Source of the DNA: a virus
Virus record (IMG/VR): IMGVR_UViG_3300002143_000153
Coordinates: 29,958 to 93,957 of that record
Direction: 5' to 3' (one strand)
Length of the DNA stretch: 64,000 bases
The first letter of the stretch is position 1; each line of letters begins with the position of its first letter. Below are positions 1 to 10,793 of this stretch, one piece after another. The position numbers were made by a program, and so were the translations under genes. The notes under the pieces are model-generated. The model searched no databases. It saw nothing but the letters and a program-made list of their open reading frames with translations, and was not told the origin of the DNA.

Positions 1-3000
1 AAATCTCAACGTAAAAATGCTTTCAAAATAGTTAATACACCAGAAGCATTAGCTGAAGATTTAAAAATTGATGACTTTATTAATTGGGCTAAAAGAAACT
101 TACCTGATTTTATTCAAATAGTTGATATAGCTGAATTAAAAAATAAACTAAAAGCTAATGGTTATACTGCAGGTCAGTTTACAATGGCTTTAAGAAATAT
201 TGCTGGTGGTGTAGAAGTAAGCGGTACTATATACACAGGTCCTTCAAGTATGATTGCTTACCATGAAGCTTTTCATAGTGTCTTTAGAATGCTGCTTACA
301 GATGAAGAACAAACTAAATTATTAAAAATTGCTAAAGATGAAGTAAGAGCTAAGTTTAAAACACCAGAAGCTTTAATGGAAGACATGTTGCAATTTCAAA
401 CTCTTAGCCCTTTATATAAAAGCATGAGTCTTAAAAGACTTGAGCGTGAATATCTAGAGGAATATATGGCTGATGAGTTTGCTAAGTTTAAACAAAATCC
501 TAGAAGTACAAAAACATCTTCTATAATTAAATCCCTATTTAATAGAATAATAGAATGGATTAAAGCAGCATTAAAACGTTATAGTAAAAATGAACTTATC
601 AATGTGTTTGAAAACATTGATGCTGGTAAATACAAAGGTGGTGCTGTAGCAGATAACTTTTATACTAAAGATTTAGATGGTGATATTACTATTGAAGCCT
701 ATAAAGCAATTCCATATGAATCAATTAATGGTGAGCTATTTGCTTCTGAATTATTTTTAGATCCTGCAACATCTGATTTATTAATAAGAATGATTGCTAA
801 TACATATCTAGAAAGAGTTAGTAAAGCAAAGACTAATATTGAAGAAAACAAAGTTAAAGATCAACTTTCAAATTTATTAAGCAAGTATAGCAAATTAAAT
901 GATGAAGATCAAACTGAAGAGATTACATCTGAAAAAGTTTATATAGGCGCTGTTATAGCAGATTATGCTGATTTGTATTATCCGGGTAGAGATATCTATA
1001 ATGGAGATAAATTTAGTGATTCTCAAGCTGAAAAATTAGAACAAATTTATAAAGCTTTAACTTTAGATGATGGAGAAAAAGTTGCTGATGAAGTAGCAGA
1101 TTATATTTCTTTATTTGATATGAAGTTTGAAGAAATAAATAATGAAATAGATTATCTTGAAAATTCAATTGGTAGTAGAAGTGTAGACCAATATGGTAGA
1201 GAAAATCAAGAGATAGGTATTCAACCCAGTAAAAAAATTAGACTATATATTGCATCAACAATAGTAACTTCAAAAGACATGTTTGGTAATACTGAATTGC
1301 TTAATGGTGAACCCATAAAAGTAGCTGTTAAATACCAAGATGTACACAATGGTTTAATGCTTGCTGCAATGAATGAGATAGATCCTTTTAAAATGATTAC
1401 AAGAATGTATTACCATTCAAGAAGATCTTTAAATACAGCAGCTGTACTTGATAGATTTTTAAATGATGTTGGTATCATAAATGGGTCAAGATCTATGAGT
1501 GATGTTATTGATTCAGGTGAATTACCTACGGATATTAAAGATACTTTATTATATCATGAGTTTATAAAAACTTATAAAAATAGTAGATTTGATTATGCAT
1601 TTCATTTAAAAGATAAAAAATTAGGTAAAGCAATTATTATTTCAGCATCTCAATCAGATGCTGCTACTGCGCAAATAGATTCTTGGAAAAAATTCCATGG
1701 AGATAAGTTTGAATTATTTAAACAAAATGATAAAGCCTTGAACCAAGCTGTTTCATCTTTAACTTTACTATCTAAAACATTAGGTAAAAATAAGATTACT
1801 AATAAGGAGTTATCTGCATTAGCTGATTCTTTATCAAAGAATATTTTTGAAGACCTTGGTATAAGTTTTAGCCGTGGTTTCTTAGAGGTAAGCATTTCTT
1901 CTTCTATTGTTAACAAGAAAAAATATCAAAAAAACTTAACGGAAGTTGGTGAAAACATAAGACTTATTACTAAAGAAGATGCTTTGCAAATGTTACTTGC
2001 CTTACGTGTAAAAGTAACATCAGACGTAGGTTCAAAAATTGTTAAATTTAGACCTGAAAATTTATTTGTAGATGTTGAAGGTAAAGGAGTAAGTTCTAGA
2101 TTAATGTCTTTAGCTTTAGGTAACGCTCATTTTGATGAAGCGATTGGAGCTACTGTATTTACAGATGTTAATGATAAACTTATATACGCACACCAACATC
2201 AAACATATCATTCAAGAAGAATAGCTCAGTTAAATAGTGAAACTTTTTTAACTGAATTAGTTGAAGAAAATGCATTTCTAGAAAAAAATATTCTTACTGA
2301 TAACTTGGCTTTTAGACAAATGGCCAAAGATAAAATGCTTGCAATTACTAGAGTTTCTGGTACTAAAAATGCAGATCTTTCAAATAGTCAAATTGATAAT
2401 TTATCAGATGCAGCATTAAAAGAAGAAGGTGTTACTTATGGTGATATGAGTTCTGCTGAATTTATAAATACACTTGTTGATTTATATGTACAATCTTTTA
2501 ATACTAAAAGTGAAACTAATGAAAAAATAACTTATAAGAATGAAGAGGGTTTTACAGAAACTATTGCAAAAGCACCTGTTCTTTTAAGAATTATGGAAGC
2601 ATCTAATACAAATGATTTAGTTTCTTTACCTGTTATTAAAACTGTAAGTATGACTGATAATAATGAATGGTCTATAACAGATAATGCATTACAGTTATTT
2701 GCTAATGAAATTGAAAGGGAATATAATGCAATAAAAGAAAACTTTAAAAAAGGAATTCAAGGCTTTGATGGTATTGACGGATACAATGATATGCAATCAG
2801 ACAGAAGTGATAAAGGAAGAGGTTTTAAATTCTTTAAAATGGATGTTTTATTAAATGATGAAAACAAAAAAGTTTATCTAGAAGCAGCTGAAGCAGGTTT
2901 GAATTTTACTGAAGCTTATCCTATAAATAGTTTAAAGAATGATTTAAATAAAGAATTGCAATCTTTATTAGATTCATTTGATATAATGCTAAAAGATGAA

Positions 3001-6000
3001 AAATTAGCTACTCTTCAAAACAATAATAAAATTAAATTTAATTTTTCAAGTTTAGTTACCGGTTCATTCCCAAAAACAGAAAAAGGTAAAAGAGCAATGG
3101 AAGAATTAAATCTTTCTGAGAATGATCAGTCATTTAACATAGCTCAAATATTTTTAAATAACTTTTTAAATACCATGGCAATTAATCAATTAATACTTGG
3201 TGAAGAAGCTAGACTATTTAAAGATCCTTTTATTGATGCAATCAAAAGAGCTAAAATGCAAAATACAGCACCTATCTCTGTAGAGAGTTATGCTATTGAT
3301 AAAGCTAAAGGGATTAATCATACATTAGGTGACGACTCTATTTCATTGATTACAATGGAAGATGCTTTATACGATCAAGTATTTACAGACAAATCTGTAA
3401 GAGGTAAAGGAGAAAAAACAGATGCACAAACATATATAACATCAAAAGGCTCTAGATATTTTAATTATGGTTTAGGGCAATTAACTGACGCAATGGTTCA
3501 GCTTCATAATAAAATTGATGCCGGTGAAATAATTACTTCAGAAGATTGGTATGGTAATAAAAACAATATAGGATTTTTAAAAGCAGGTGCTATATTAAAT
3601 TCTCAAAAGTATGTGTATGGAGACGGGCAATCTTTTATAAAAATGTCTACTGTTACATTAACTAAGGAAGAAACATCTGATTTGGTTAATGGTGTGTGGG
3701 TTGCTAAAATTGGTATGGAAGAGTTACATAATACCAGGGAAATGATGGAGGAGTATGAAAAAACAAATCCTACAAAAGTTGCTTTTTTAGCGCCTAGATC
3801 TGCAGTTAAAATGTTAAAAAGTAGAGTGCATTCACTTTCAAGAATAACAGATAATAAATCACCTTTAAAAACAACTGATGTAACACCTATAAATGCAAAA
3901 GATTTTGGTTTACAACAAGTTAATCCTTCTAATAAACTAGAAGTTACTTTACCTAACCAGATTAAATCTTTAATTACCAGTGAACAAAAAGATTCTGAAA
4001 TAGTAATTATAAACGGTATGCCTCTAGAAATAGGTGCTATTAAAAAAGCATACCACAAGCTTACAAAAGAAGGTGTTAAATTTGAATTCAGACAAAAGAA
4101 AAATCTAATGTTTGATTTGTTGCCTGTACTAGATTTAGATATTTTATCCTCAATGGAAAAAGATAGTACAATAGATGCAAATTTGGCAACATTCTTACGT
4201 GCGGCAAATAACTATTTAAAGTCTTCTGCTGCAGGTAGTAATATGGTTGAGTTCTTTAAAACTAATAAAGGTTATGCTAAATATGAATTAAATAATCCTA
4301 TAACTATTAAAAAGTTTGAACAATTCTTTTTAGCTTATTTTAGTAAAAAAGTTTTAGCTGAAAAAGTAACAGGTCATGCTTTTGCATTAAAATCTGGTTT
4401 TGGAAAATCCATAATTAGAAAAGTATATAGTTTAGATTCAGAAGGTAATATTGATAAGCAAGATGTTATTAGAAGAAAAGTTCATCAACAAAATGGTAAT
4501 AAAGAAGTTACTATAGATTTAAGAACAGAAAATGGTTTTGAACAACTTAAAGAAGCTTTAAAAAATAATTCTGAAGGTGTTACAGTTATTGATAGACTTA
4601 GAATAAACTTACCTAAATATAATAAGATAGGAGCTGTTAAAGATTGGGTTGCAACAGGTGAAAGAATAGCTGAAACTATTGTACCTGCTCACTACAAAGA
4701 AGTAATGGATCTGATTGAAAATTGGAATTATAATAAGTATGGAAGAATACCAGATGTAATTGCTAGAATGTTTGTTGTTAGGATTCCATCTCAAGATAAA
4801 CATTCAGCTTTAAGTGTAGAGGTTGTAGATTTTGATCCTGTATTCTTAGGATCAACTGCTGTATTCCCTGATGAACTTATTGAAGTATCGGGTGCAGATT
4901 TTGATATTGATAAAGTATTTGCTCATATTAAAGAATGGTATATAAAAAAAGGTGAGTTTATTGAATATGGTAGATCTAATGCTACAGAAGAAGAAAAGTA
5001 TGATGACTATATTTATAATTCAAATAAGTTAATTAATAAAAAAGATTCTTATTTATATGATGCTCTATATAAATATAATACCATAGGTGGTTCTAAGATT
5101 AATGCATTAAAACCAAAGCAAAGAAAAGAACTTCTTAAAGATAAAAACTTTAAAGAAGAAACTTTAGATGCTTTATCAATGCTTAATTTACCAAGAACTT
5201 TTAAGGAATACACAGTCTATAAAGAAAAATATGGTGTTGAACCATACAAGGCTGCTATAAATAATCAATTACTTGATTTAAAAATGGCTCTTGTAAGTAA
5301 TAAAGCTATGACAGAATCTATTAATGGTGATACACCTTTAGCTTTTCAACCTGCAGATATAGAAGCTTTAAAAGCTGAAAAGACACGTTTATTTAATGAA
5401 TTCCCTCAATTAAAAGCATTATCAAAAGATGATTTTCCTATTGATAGTTTAATAGGTCAATACTATAGTCATCTTAATGTTAAACAAAATGCTAATCTAA
5501 TTGGCGCTGTTGTGCCTAGAAACGTAGTTATAAATTTCTTAAAGGAAATAGATGTAACTTTAAATAGCAAATGGGGTGAAATAAATGTTAATGACCAACC
5601 GCTTACTAAATTTGAAAACTTTACTAAAGATTCTTCCGGTGTAAGATCTCAATATTTGTTATCTAATCTTATAAGTGCTGCTACAGATGATGCTAAAGAA
5701 AGAATATTATCTGCACTTGGTTTTAATAAAGATGCTATAGGTATTGTAGAAACAATGCTGGCCATGGGGTTATCTGTACATACAGCTACAATGTTTGTTA
5801 ATGTTCCTGTTATAAGGAATGCTATGAAAGAAAGTGATCCATCTATAATTAAAACAGCAATATCAAATGTAGGTACAGATAAAGATGTAAATGTTACAGA
5901 TTTAATTTTATCAAATGCTATTAATAAGACAGCTACTCCAGAAGAGTTATTAGGTATATATAAAACTTTTAATAAATTTAAAAATATAAAAGTGTTCATA

Positions 6001-8508
6001 GATAACTTAATACCTATTTTTAATTTAAATACGGGATTTGGTAAAGATTTTACCAGCTTAGAAGAGGTTCAACAAGGAATTGATGAATTGGGTATATATC
6101 TATCAGATGTAGAATTTAATAAAAACAAGTTACCTTTTGATATAAGAAATGGTATTAAAAACCATTATATTTCAGGTTACTTAGAAATTTTTAATGAGTT
6201 TACAGAAGCAGTTCTACCTAGAGTTTTCTTAACGCAAACTGCTAAGTTTAAGGAATTAACTTCTGGTATATTTGGTTATAGTAGTTTTTCTGCAAGCAAA
6301 AAAGTAAAAGGTAAAGATCAAATTTCTAAAAATGTTTTAGCTTATGTAACAATAAAAGCTTACATGAATCAGCTCTTTAAAAATGAAGAAGCTGCAAGTG
6401 CAATTGGTGGTTCATTAAACAATGACTTTATTTATGGTAATGGTAATTCAAACTATAACATTAATACAGTATTTAATAATTTAAGAGAAAACAATAAAGG
6501 TAAATCTAATTATTTTTTAGACTATTATGCGTCTACTCAAAAAGCTTCTGATAAAATTAATACTACAGGTTTAAATCTACTTAACTCAAACAGTTTTGGT
6601 AAACTAAGTGATAATGAAAAAGTACGTATTCAAAATGGTTTTCATCAATTGTATGGTGAGAAAGAAACAAGAGCTGATGCTGTTAATATAATACACTATG
6701 TAATGATTAAAGACGGTCTTCAGTATGCAAATGGAAGTATACTTGATGCATTGGTTCCTTTTACTATGGAGAATTACTTAAGCGCATCTACAAAAGCATT
6801 TAATGTTTTTAAAGGTAATGATAATTTTGAAGACGTTTTTGGTGTATCATTTGAAGAATTAAAAGATGAAGTAATAACTAAATATGGTAGAGCTACATCA
6901 TATGCATCAAACATATATAAACTTTCTCCTGAATATTTATTTAAAGGAAAAGATTCTCCGTTTGCTTATGAAGAAATAAAACTTGATGATACTCTAACAT
7001 ACACTAGAGTCATGTCTAATGATAAGTCTAAACCTAGTAAACCTTTATTTAAATTTCCTTTATTCATAAATAGAAGAGTAAAAGATCCAATAAATGGTAA
7101 TTCAGAAGGTTACATAAATAATTATTATGTACTAACAAATGCAACTTTAAATGGTGAAGATGTAATGTGGAAGAGAGGTGCTGGTGCCATAGATTCTGAT
7201 AAAGTAACTTATGTTAAATATGAATTAGAAGGTGCTTATAAACAAAACATTATTGGTTTTATGTTTGATAATGAAAACTACAAAAGACCTACAATCAAAG
7301 AACTAATAGCGTATAGACAAAGTCTTAATGACTTTTCTTCATATAGAGATGACTTTGATGATATTGATTTTGATGATATTGATTTTGAGGATATTTTAAT
7401 GGAAGAAGCTGAATCTAACAAGTTTACATTTTCTTCAGTTGATGAAAGTAGTGTAGTAGCAAATGAAAAAGGAATTGCTATTGATGATATAAATATTTCA
7501 GATTACAAACGACCTGAAGGTGTTGAAGATGCGGAGAATAAATTGCTTAAGTTTATGGCAAACAAATCAAATCCAGCACAACCAGCTACTGGTGCTGAAG
7601 AAGTGTTATCTATACAAGATGTTTTAAAAGAATATACCTTAGAAGAATTAAAACAAGGAGTTAATCTTAGGTCATTACAGGATAAAGTATTAAAAGGTGA
7701 TGAAGAAACTATTAAAACTGCATATAACTACTTAAAAGCATATGAAAAGGTAGAGTTATTAAAAAAAGAGTATGATAATACAGTAGAAAAAAATAAGGAA
7801 ATTACTACAAAGATTAATAGTCTAACTCAAAGAATTAATGATACTATACCAACAAAAGTTGGAGATGTGCTTGATATATCTAATGATGAAAATATGTCTG
7901 ATTATAAGGCTAGATTATTAGAGATAACAAGAAATGAAAAAGGTGCTGTATTAAAAATTATAACAGCAAAGAAAAAAGAATATACACTTGTAGTTACTAA
8001 GGAAGGAGAAACTAAAACAGGATATGTAACTAATTTTGTATTTGAATCAAGCAAAGAAGATGTTGGAACATTAAGAGCGGATAAAGAAAATCTAAAAAGT
8101 CAATTAGTTTCTGTTAAAGATTACTTTGATTATGATAATGCATTTTCAAAAATATGGAAAGATTATTTTATACCCACTCAACCATCTACTAGTGTTGAAC
8201 CAGGAGTACAAGAACTATTTGATTCTAATCCTAAATTAGCTAATGCTGTATATGGAGCTTTAGGGTTTCCTATCATTAATGAATCAGAAATAACTTATAC
8301 AGATGAAAACGGTAATCCTTGTGCTAAAATAGGATTAACTAATACTACTAAAGGAACAGGTTGGAAAATAGTTAAAGATTTTAAAGGACAACCTAAACAT
8401 AGTCAAGGTGGTGTAGATATTATTATTTCTGATAAAGGAATAAGTATGAGAAAAAGCGGTAAAGATATAAAAGCTAAGTTTGGATTATTAATATCTAATA
8501 ATAATTAA
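1..8508 (+). CDS. crAss-like virion RNA polymerase, giant protein (5' end cut by window)
   Basis: The frame is open from base 1, so the ATG at 184 is internal and the true start lies before the window; at least 2835 residues are present. A zincin signature HEAFH is encoded at 262-276, followed by an acidic helix EEYMADEF that could give a third ligand. The motif SGADFDIDKVF has its three Asp codons at 4897-4911; this DxDxD pattern fits the metal-binding loop of the single-chain crAss RNA polymerase (phi14:2 gp66, related to YonO and the RNAi polymerases). Near the C-terminus are an acidic repeat (DDIDFDDIDFEDI) and a KHSQGGV motif common in Bacteroidetes phage virion proteins. In crAss-like phages this enzyme is packaged and injected to transcribe early genes. 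The polymerase call rests on the Asp motif, size and neighbours; the zincin role is unknown. Confidence 0.75.
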   Translation, partial: KSQRKNAFKIVNTPEALAEDLKIDDFINWAKRNLPDFIQIVDIAELKNKLKANGYTAGQFTMALRNIAGGVEVSGTIYTGPSSMIAYHEAFHSVFRMLLTDEEQTKLLKIAKDEVRAKFKTPEALMEDMLQFQTLSPLYKSMSLKRLEREYLEEYMADEFAKFKQNPRSTKTSSIIKSLFNRIIEWIKAALKRYSKNELINVFENIDAGKYKGGAVADNFYTKDLDGDITIEAYKAIPYESINGELFASELFLDPATSDLLIRMIANTYLERVSKAKTNIEENKVKDQLSNLLSKYSKLNDEDQTEEITSEKVYIGAVIADYADLYYPGRDIYNGDKFSDSQAEKLEQIYKALTLDDGEKVADEVADYISLFDMKFEEINNEIDYLENSIGSRSVDQYGRENQEIGIQPSKKIRLYIASTIVTSKDMFGNTELLNGEPIKVAVKYQDVHNGLMLAAMNEIDPFKMITRMYYHSRRSLNTAAVLDRFLNDVGIINGSRSMSDVIDSGELPTDIKDTLLYHEFIKTYKNSRFDYAFHLKDKKLGKAIIISASQSDAATAQIDSWKKFHGDKFELFKQNDKALNQAVSSLTLLSKTLGKNKITNKELSALADSLSKNIFEDLGISFSRGFLEVSISSSIVNKKKYQKNLTEVGENIRLITKEDALQMLLALRVKVTSDVGSKIVKFRPENLFVDVEGKGVSSRLMSLALGNAHFDEAIGATVFTDVNDKLIYAHQHQTYHSRRIAQLNSETFLTELVEENAFLEKNILTDNLAFRQMAKDKMLAITRVSGTKNADLSNSQIDNLSDAALKEEGVTYGDMSSAEFINTLVDLYVQSFNTKSETNEKITYKNEEGFTETIAKAPVLLRIMEASNTNDLVSLPVIKTVSMTDNNEWSITDNALQLFANEIEREYNAIKENFKKGIQGFDGIDGYNDMQSDRSDKGRGFKFFKMDVLLNDENKKVYLEAAEAGLNFTEAYPINSLKNDLNKELQSLLDSFDIMLKDEKLATLQNNNKIKFNFSSLVTGSFPKTEKGKRAMEELNLSENDQSFNIAQIFLNNFLNTMAINQLILGEEARLFKDPFIDAIKRAKMQNTAPISVESYAIDKAKGINHTLGDDSISLITMEDALYDQVFTDKSVRGKGEKTDAQTYITSKGSRYFNYGLGQLTDAMVQLHNKIDAGEIITSEDWYGNKNNIGFLKAGAILNSQKYVYGDGQSFIKMSTVTLTKEETSDLVNGVWVAKIGMEELHNTREMMEEYEKTNPTKVAFLAPRSAVKMLKSRVHSLSRITDNKSPLKTTDVTPINAKDFGLQQVNPSNKLEVTLPNQIKSLITSEQKDSEIVIINGMPLEIGAIKKAYHKLTKEGVKFEFRQKKNLMFDLLPVLDLDILSSMEKDSTIDANLATFLRAANNYLKSSAAGSNMVEFFKTNKGYAKYELNNPITIKKFEQFFLAYFSKKVLAEKVTGHAFALKSGFGKSIIRKVYSLDSEGNIDKQDVIRRKVHQQNGNKEVTIDLRTENGFEQLKEALKNNSEGVTVIDRLRINLPKYNKIGAVKDWVATGERIAETIVPAHYKEVMDLIENWNYNKYGRIPDVIARMFVVRIPSQDKHSALSVEVVDFDPVFLGSTAVFPDELIEVSGADFDIDKVFAHIKEWYIKKGEFIEYGRSNATEEEKYDDYIYNSNKLINKKDSYLYDALYKYNTIGGSKINALKPKQRKELLKDKNFKEETLDALSMLNLPRTFKEYTVYKEKYGVEPYKAAINNQLLDLKMALVSNKAMTESINGDTPLAFQPADIEALKAEKTRLFNEFPQLKALSKDDFPIDSLIGQYYSHLNVKQNANLIGAVVPRNVVINFLKEIDVTLNSKWGEINVNDQPLTKFENFTKDSSGVRSQYLLSNLISAATDDAKERILSALGFNKDAIGIVETMLAMGLSVHTATMFVNVPVIRNAMKESDPSIIKTAISNVGTDKDVNVTDLILSNAINKTATPEELLGIYKTFNKFKNIKVFIDNLIPIFNLNTGFGKDFTSLEEVQQGIDELGIYLSDVEFNKNKLPFDIRNGIKNHYISGYLEIFNEFTEAVLPRVFLTQTAKFKELTSGIFGYSSFSASKKVKGKDQISKNVLAYVTIKAYMNQLFKNEEAASAIGGSLNNDFIYGNGNSNYNINTVFNNLRENNKGKSNYFLDYYASTQKASDKINTTGLNLLNSNSFGKLSDNEKVRIQNGFHQLYGEKETRADAVNIIHYVMIKDGLQYANGSILDALVPFTMENYLSASTKAFNVFKGNDNFEDVFGVSFEELKDEVITKYGRATSYASNIYKLSPEYLFKGKDSPFAYEEIKLDDTLTYTRVMSNDKSKPSKPLFKFPLFINRRVKDPINGNSEGYINNYYVLTNATLNGEDVMWKRGAGAIDSDKVTYVKYELEGAYKQNIIGFMFDNENYKRPTIKELIAYRQSLNDFSSYRDDFDDIDFDDIDFEDILMEEAESNKFTFSSVDESSVVANEKGIAIDDINISDYKRPEGVEDAENKLLKFMANKSNPAQPATGAEEVLSIQDVLKEYTLEELKQGVNLRSLQDKVLKGDEETIKTAYNYLKAYEKVELLKKEYDNTVEKNKEITTKINSLTQRINDTIPTKVGDVLDISNDENMSDYKARLLEITRNEKGAVLKIITAKKKEYTLVVTKEGETKTGYVTNFVFESSKEDVGTLRADKENLKSQLVSVKDYFDYDNAFSKIWKDYFIPTQPSTSVEPGVQELFDSNPKLANAVYGALGFPIINESEITYTDENGNPCAKIGLTNTTKGTGWKIVKDFKGQPKHSQGGVDIIISDKGISMRKSGKDIKAKFGLLISNNN

Positions 8509-8509
8509 C

Positions 8510-10339
8510 ATGAAAAAACAAAATATTGAAGTTGAAGGTGGAGAATTATTAATAATGTCAAAAGAAGGACATTATGCAGTAATACCAGCTAAACATAGAC
8601 AAGAAGTAATGGATATTATTAAAGATGGTTGTGATAATTGTATTAATAATTATATACAAACATTACCTAAAGATAGTGATTATGCAGAAGATGGTACAGT
8701 TATATCTGAATTATATAAACAAAAAACTGGTAAAGATTGGAGTACAGCTAAACAAGAAGGATTAACTACTGGTAGTTATGATGATAACATGAAATTAAGA
8801 GATAGATTAGTAAAAGGTGAATTTGATAATAAACAAATGAACAGTAATAATTCTAAACAAATTATCAATAATACCACTCAAAATCAGGATTATACAAAAG
8901 CTAAAGATTTTAATGAGGCTTTTAAAATAGCAAGAAACCAATTAGGAACTAATCAAATATTTGAATATCAAGGTAGAAAATATGGAACTAATATATTAGG
9001 TGAGAAGTTTGAACCTTCTGAAGAAGTATTAATAAAAGCTAATATGAATAAACCAGAAGTAAAACAAAGATTAAACAAACAAAATAATATGGTATCTTCT
9101 GTTTATTCAGATAAGAAAACAACTAAAGTTGTACCAGAATACCAGGATTGGGATAAGGTAAAAAAGAGAACTAAAGAATTAAATAAAATGAGCCAAGCTG
9201 ATATAATAACAGGTTATCATAAAGATTCAGAAGAACAGTACCTAGTATTAGACAAAAAGAGGGGAAAGATGCATTTATATAAAGGAGATAAAGAAATATC
9301 TTCATATAACGTAGGAACTGGAGCTAATGTTGGAGATGAGCAGACAAAAACAGTAGTTAAAAACGGTAAAGTTGATTGGGATGCCGGAAATAAGATGACA
9401 GGAGCTGGTATATATACAGTATCAGGAGTAAATCCTAAGAATAGTCATTATTCTGATGCACCTACTTGGAATTTTAAAAATGAACAAGGTATTGAAGTTC
9501 CTATGGCTATTCACAGTAGTTTTGGGGATAGAACAGCTAAACTAAAAGATAATGATGAAACTAATAATAGGCTCTCTAATGGTTGTATAAATGGTATTTG
9601 TTACAATCTTAAAGAACTTTATAAAAATGGATACAAAGAAGGACAAAAGTTGTATGTACTTCCTGATGACGAAAGCAATTCATACACATTGAGTAACGGA
9701 AAGTTAATTCTAAAATCAAATGATAACAATGTAAATAAAACAGTTAATACACTAAATTACAAACCAATTAAAATAGTATACCCTAAAGATTACAGTCCTG
9801 AAATTCCTAAAATGGCAAGTAGTATAGTAAATAACAAACAAAACCTAATGAAAGATTTAAAAATAAATGGAGATATCTATAATGACATAGCAGAACTTAC
9901 TCTTGGTGTAGCTGGTCAAGAAACTGACTATGGAAATTCTGTAAAATATAAATTAAAAACAGAATTAGTACAAGACGCATTAAAAACAGTTACAGGAAAT
10001 AACAGTTATAATAGTAAGGGGATAACCCAAATTAAATATGATGCTCAAATTAAAAATGAAGAAGTAGCTAAATTATTTAATAAATATGGAATTACTAAAG
10101 ATAACTTAGAAAGCGGGGATAAAGCTGCTATTGCTCAATTAATACTCTTTGCTACAATGTATAAATATGAACTTCCTAACTATAAAGATGTAAATATAGA
10201 TGATATGGATAAACTGCTGTATTTAAATCAAGGTAAGTCAAGTGAATTAAAAAATAAAACAGCAACACCCAATGAAAATATTTATATAAGAAATGTAAAA
10301 GAATATAAAAATAAATTTAAACTTAAAGAACTTAATTAG
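8510..10339 (+). CDS. Virion wall enzyme with YkuD-like and lysozyme/SLT-like domains
   Basis: The 609-residue protein starts one base after the polymerase stop. Residues 8-22 hold VEGGELLI, a motif seen in Bacteroidetes phage structural proteins. The middle resembles an L,D-transpeptidase (YkuD) domain: His in AIHSSF near residue 335 and SNGCIN with Cys359. Classical YkuD has S/THGC, so the His before Gly is Asn here. Around 465-560 there is a lytic-transglycosylase-like pattern: Glu471 in GQETDYG, then SKGITQIK. Its position between two giant cargo-like proteins suggests it is injected with them and opens the peptidoglycan. No signal peptide is visible. The YkuD assignment is firmer than the lysozyme one. 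Confidence 0.6.
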   Translation: MKKQNIEVEGGELLIMSKEGHYAVIPAKHRQEVMDIIKDGCDNCINNYIQTLPKDSDYAEDGTVISELYKQKTGKDWSTAKQEGLTTGSYDDNMKLRDRLVKGEFDNKQMNSNNSKQIINNTTQNQDYTKAKDFNEAFKIARNQLGTNQIFEYQGRKYGTNILGEKFEPSEEVLIKANMNKPEVKQRLNKQNNMVSSVYSDKKTTKVVPEYQDWDKVKKRTKELNKMSQADIITGYHKDSEEQYLVLDKKRGKMHLYKGDKEISSYNVGTGANVGDEQTKTVVKNGKVDWDAGNKMTGAGIYTVSGVNPKNSHYSDAPTWNFKNEQGIEVPMAIHSSFGDRTAKLKDNDETNNRLSNGCINGICYNLKELYKNGYKEGQKLYVLPDDESNSYTLSNGKLILKSNDNNVNKTVNTLNYKPIKIVYPKDYSPEIPKMASSIVNNKQNLMKDLKINGDIYNDIAELTLGVAGQETDYGNSVKYKLKTELVQDALKTVTGNNSYNSKGITQIKYDAQIKNEEVAKLFNKYGITKDNLESGDKAAIAQLILFATMYKYELPNYKDVNIDDMDKLLYLNQGKSSELKNKTATPNENIYIRNVKEYKNKFKLKELN

Positions 10340-10340
10340 T

Positions 10341-10787
10341 ATGAGCTGCAACCCAACATATAAAGGAAAAAGATATAACTCTTTAGAGGAGTTATATAAA
10401 GTTAATGGAATTAATCCACAACAAAAACAACAAGCTCAACAACAATATTCTCATGCAGGTGTACCTGCAATACAAGCTAATGAAGTTGAAGAACAAACTG
10501 ATGATTTTGATGAAATAGATGTTGAAGATATACTTGATAATGATACCTTTGATGAACTAAATGATTTAGGAATGGAATTTAAAAATAAGTTTTCATCTGT
10601 AGAAAATATAGATATCAAAATTAGTAACTTTTATGATGAGTATATTGATGGTAAGAAAGAAGCACAAGAATCTTTAAAGGCTGCTAGAATAGGAACAACA
10701 CTAGAAGGTTTCTCTGAATCATTTAAAAAGAGCGGGTTTACAAAAATTGAAGAGTACCTAGATGATCAAAAATGCCATATAAAATAA
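10341..10787 (+). CDS. Small acidic protein of the virion RNA polymerase cluster
   Basis: 148 residues, one base after the preceding TAG stop. I recognise no family. The stretch DDFDEIDVEDIL near residues 54-65 closely matches an acidic repeat near the C-terminus of the virion RNA polymerase (DDFDDIDFDDIDFEDI), which suggests a shared binding motif or docking site. The N-terminus is Gln-rich around residue 30. Genomic position suggests a virion or packaging role for the cargo proteins; this is inference only. Confidence 0.6.
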   Translation: MSCNPTYKGKRYNSLEELYKVNGINPQQKQQAQQQYSHAGVPAIQANEVEEQTDDFDEIDVEDILDNDTFDELNDLGMEFKNKFSSVENIDIKISNFYDEYIDGKKEAQESLKAARIGTTLEGFSESFKKSGFTKIEEYLDDQKCHIK

Positions 10788-10793
10788 TATAAA

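Noticed and set aside
3603-4058. 151-codon frame on - opposite the RNA polymerase gene
   Set aside because: Composition fits the complement of the coding strand; no homology, start context or operon partner.
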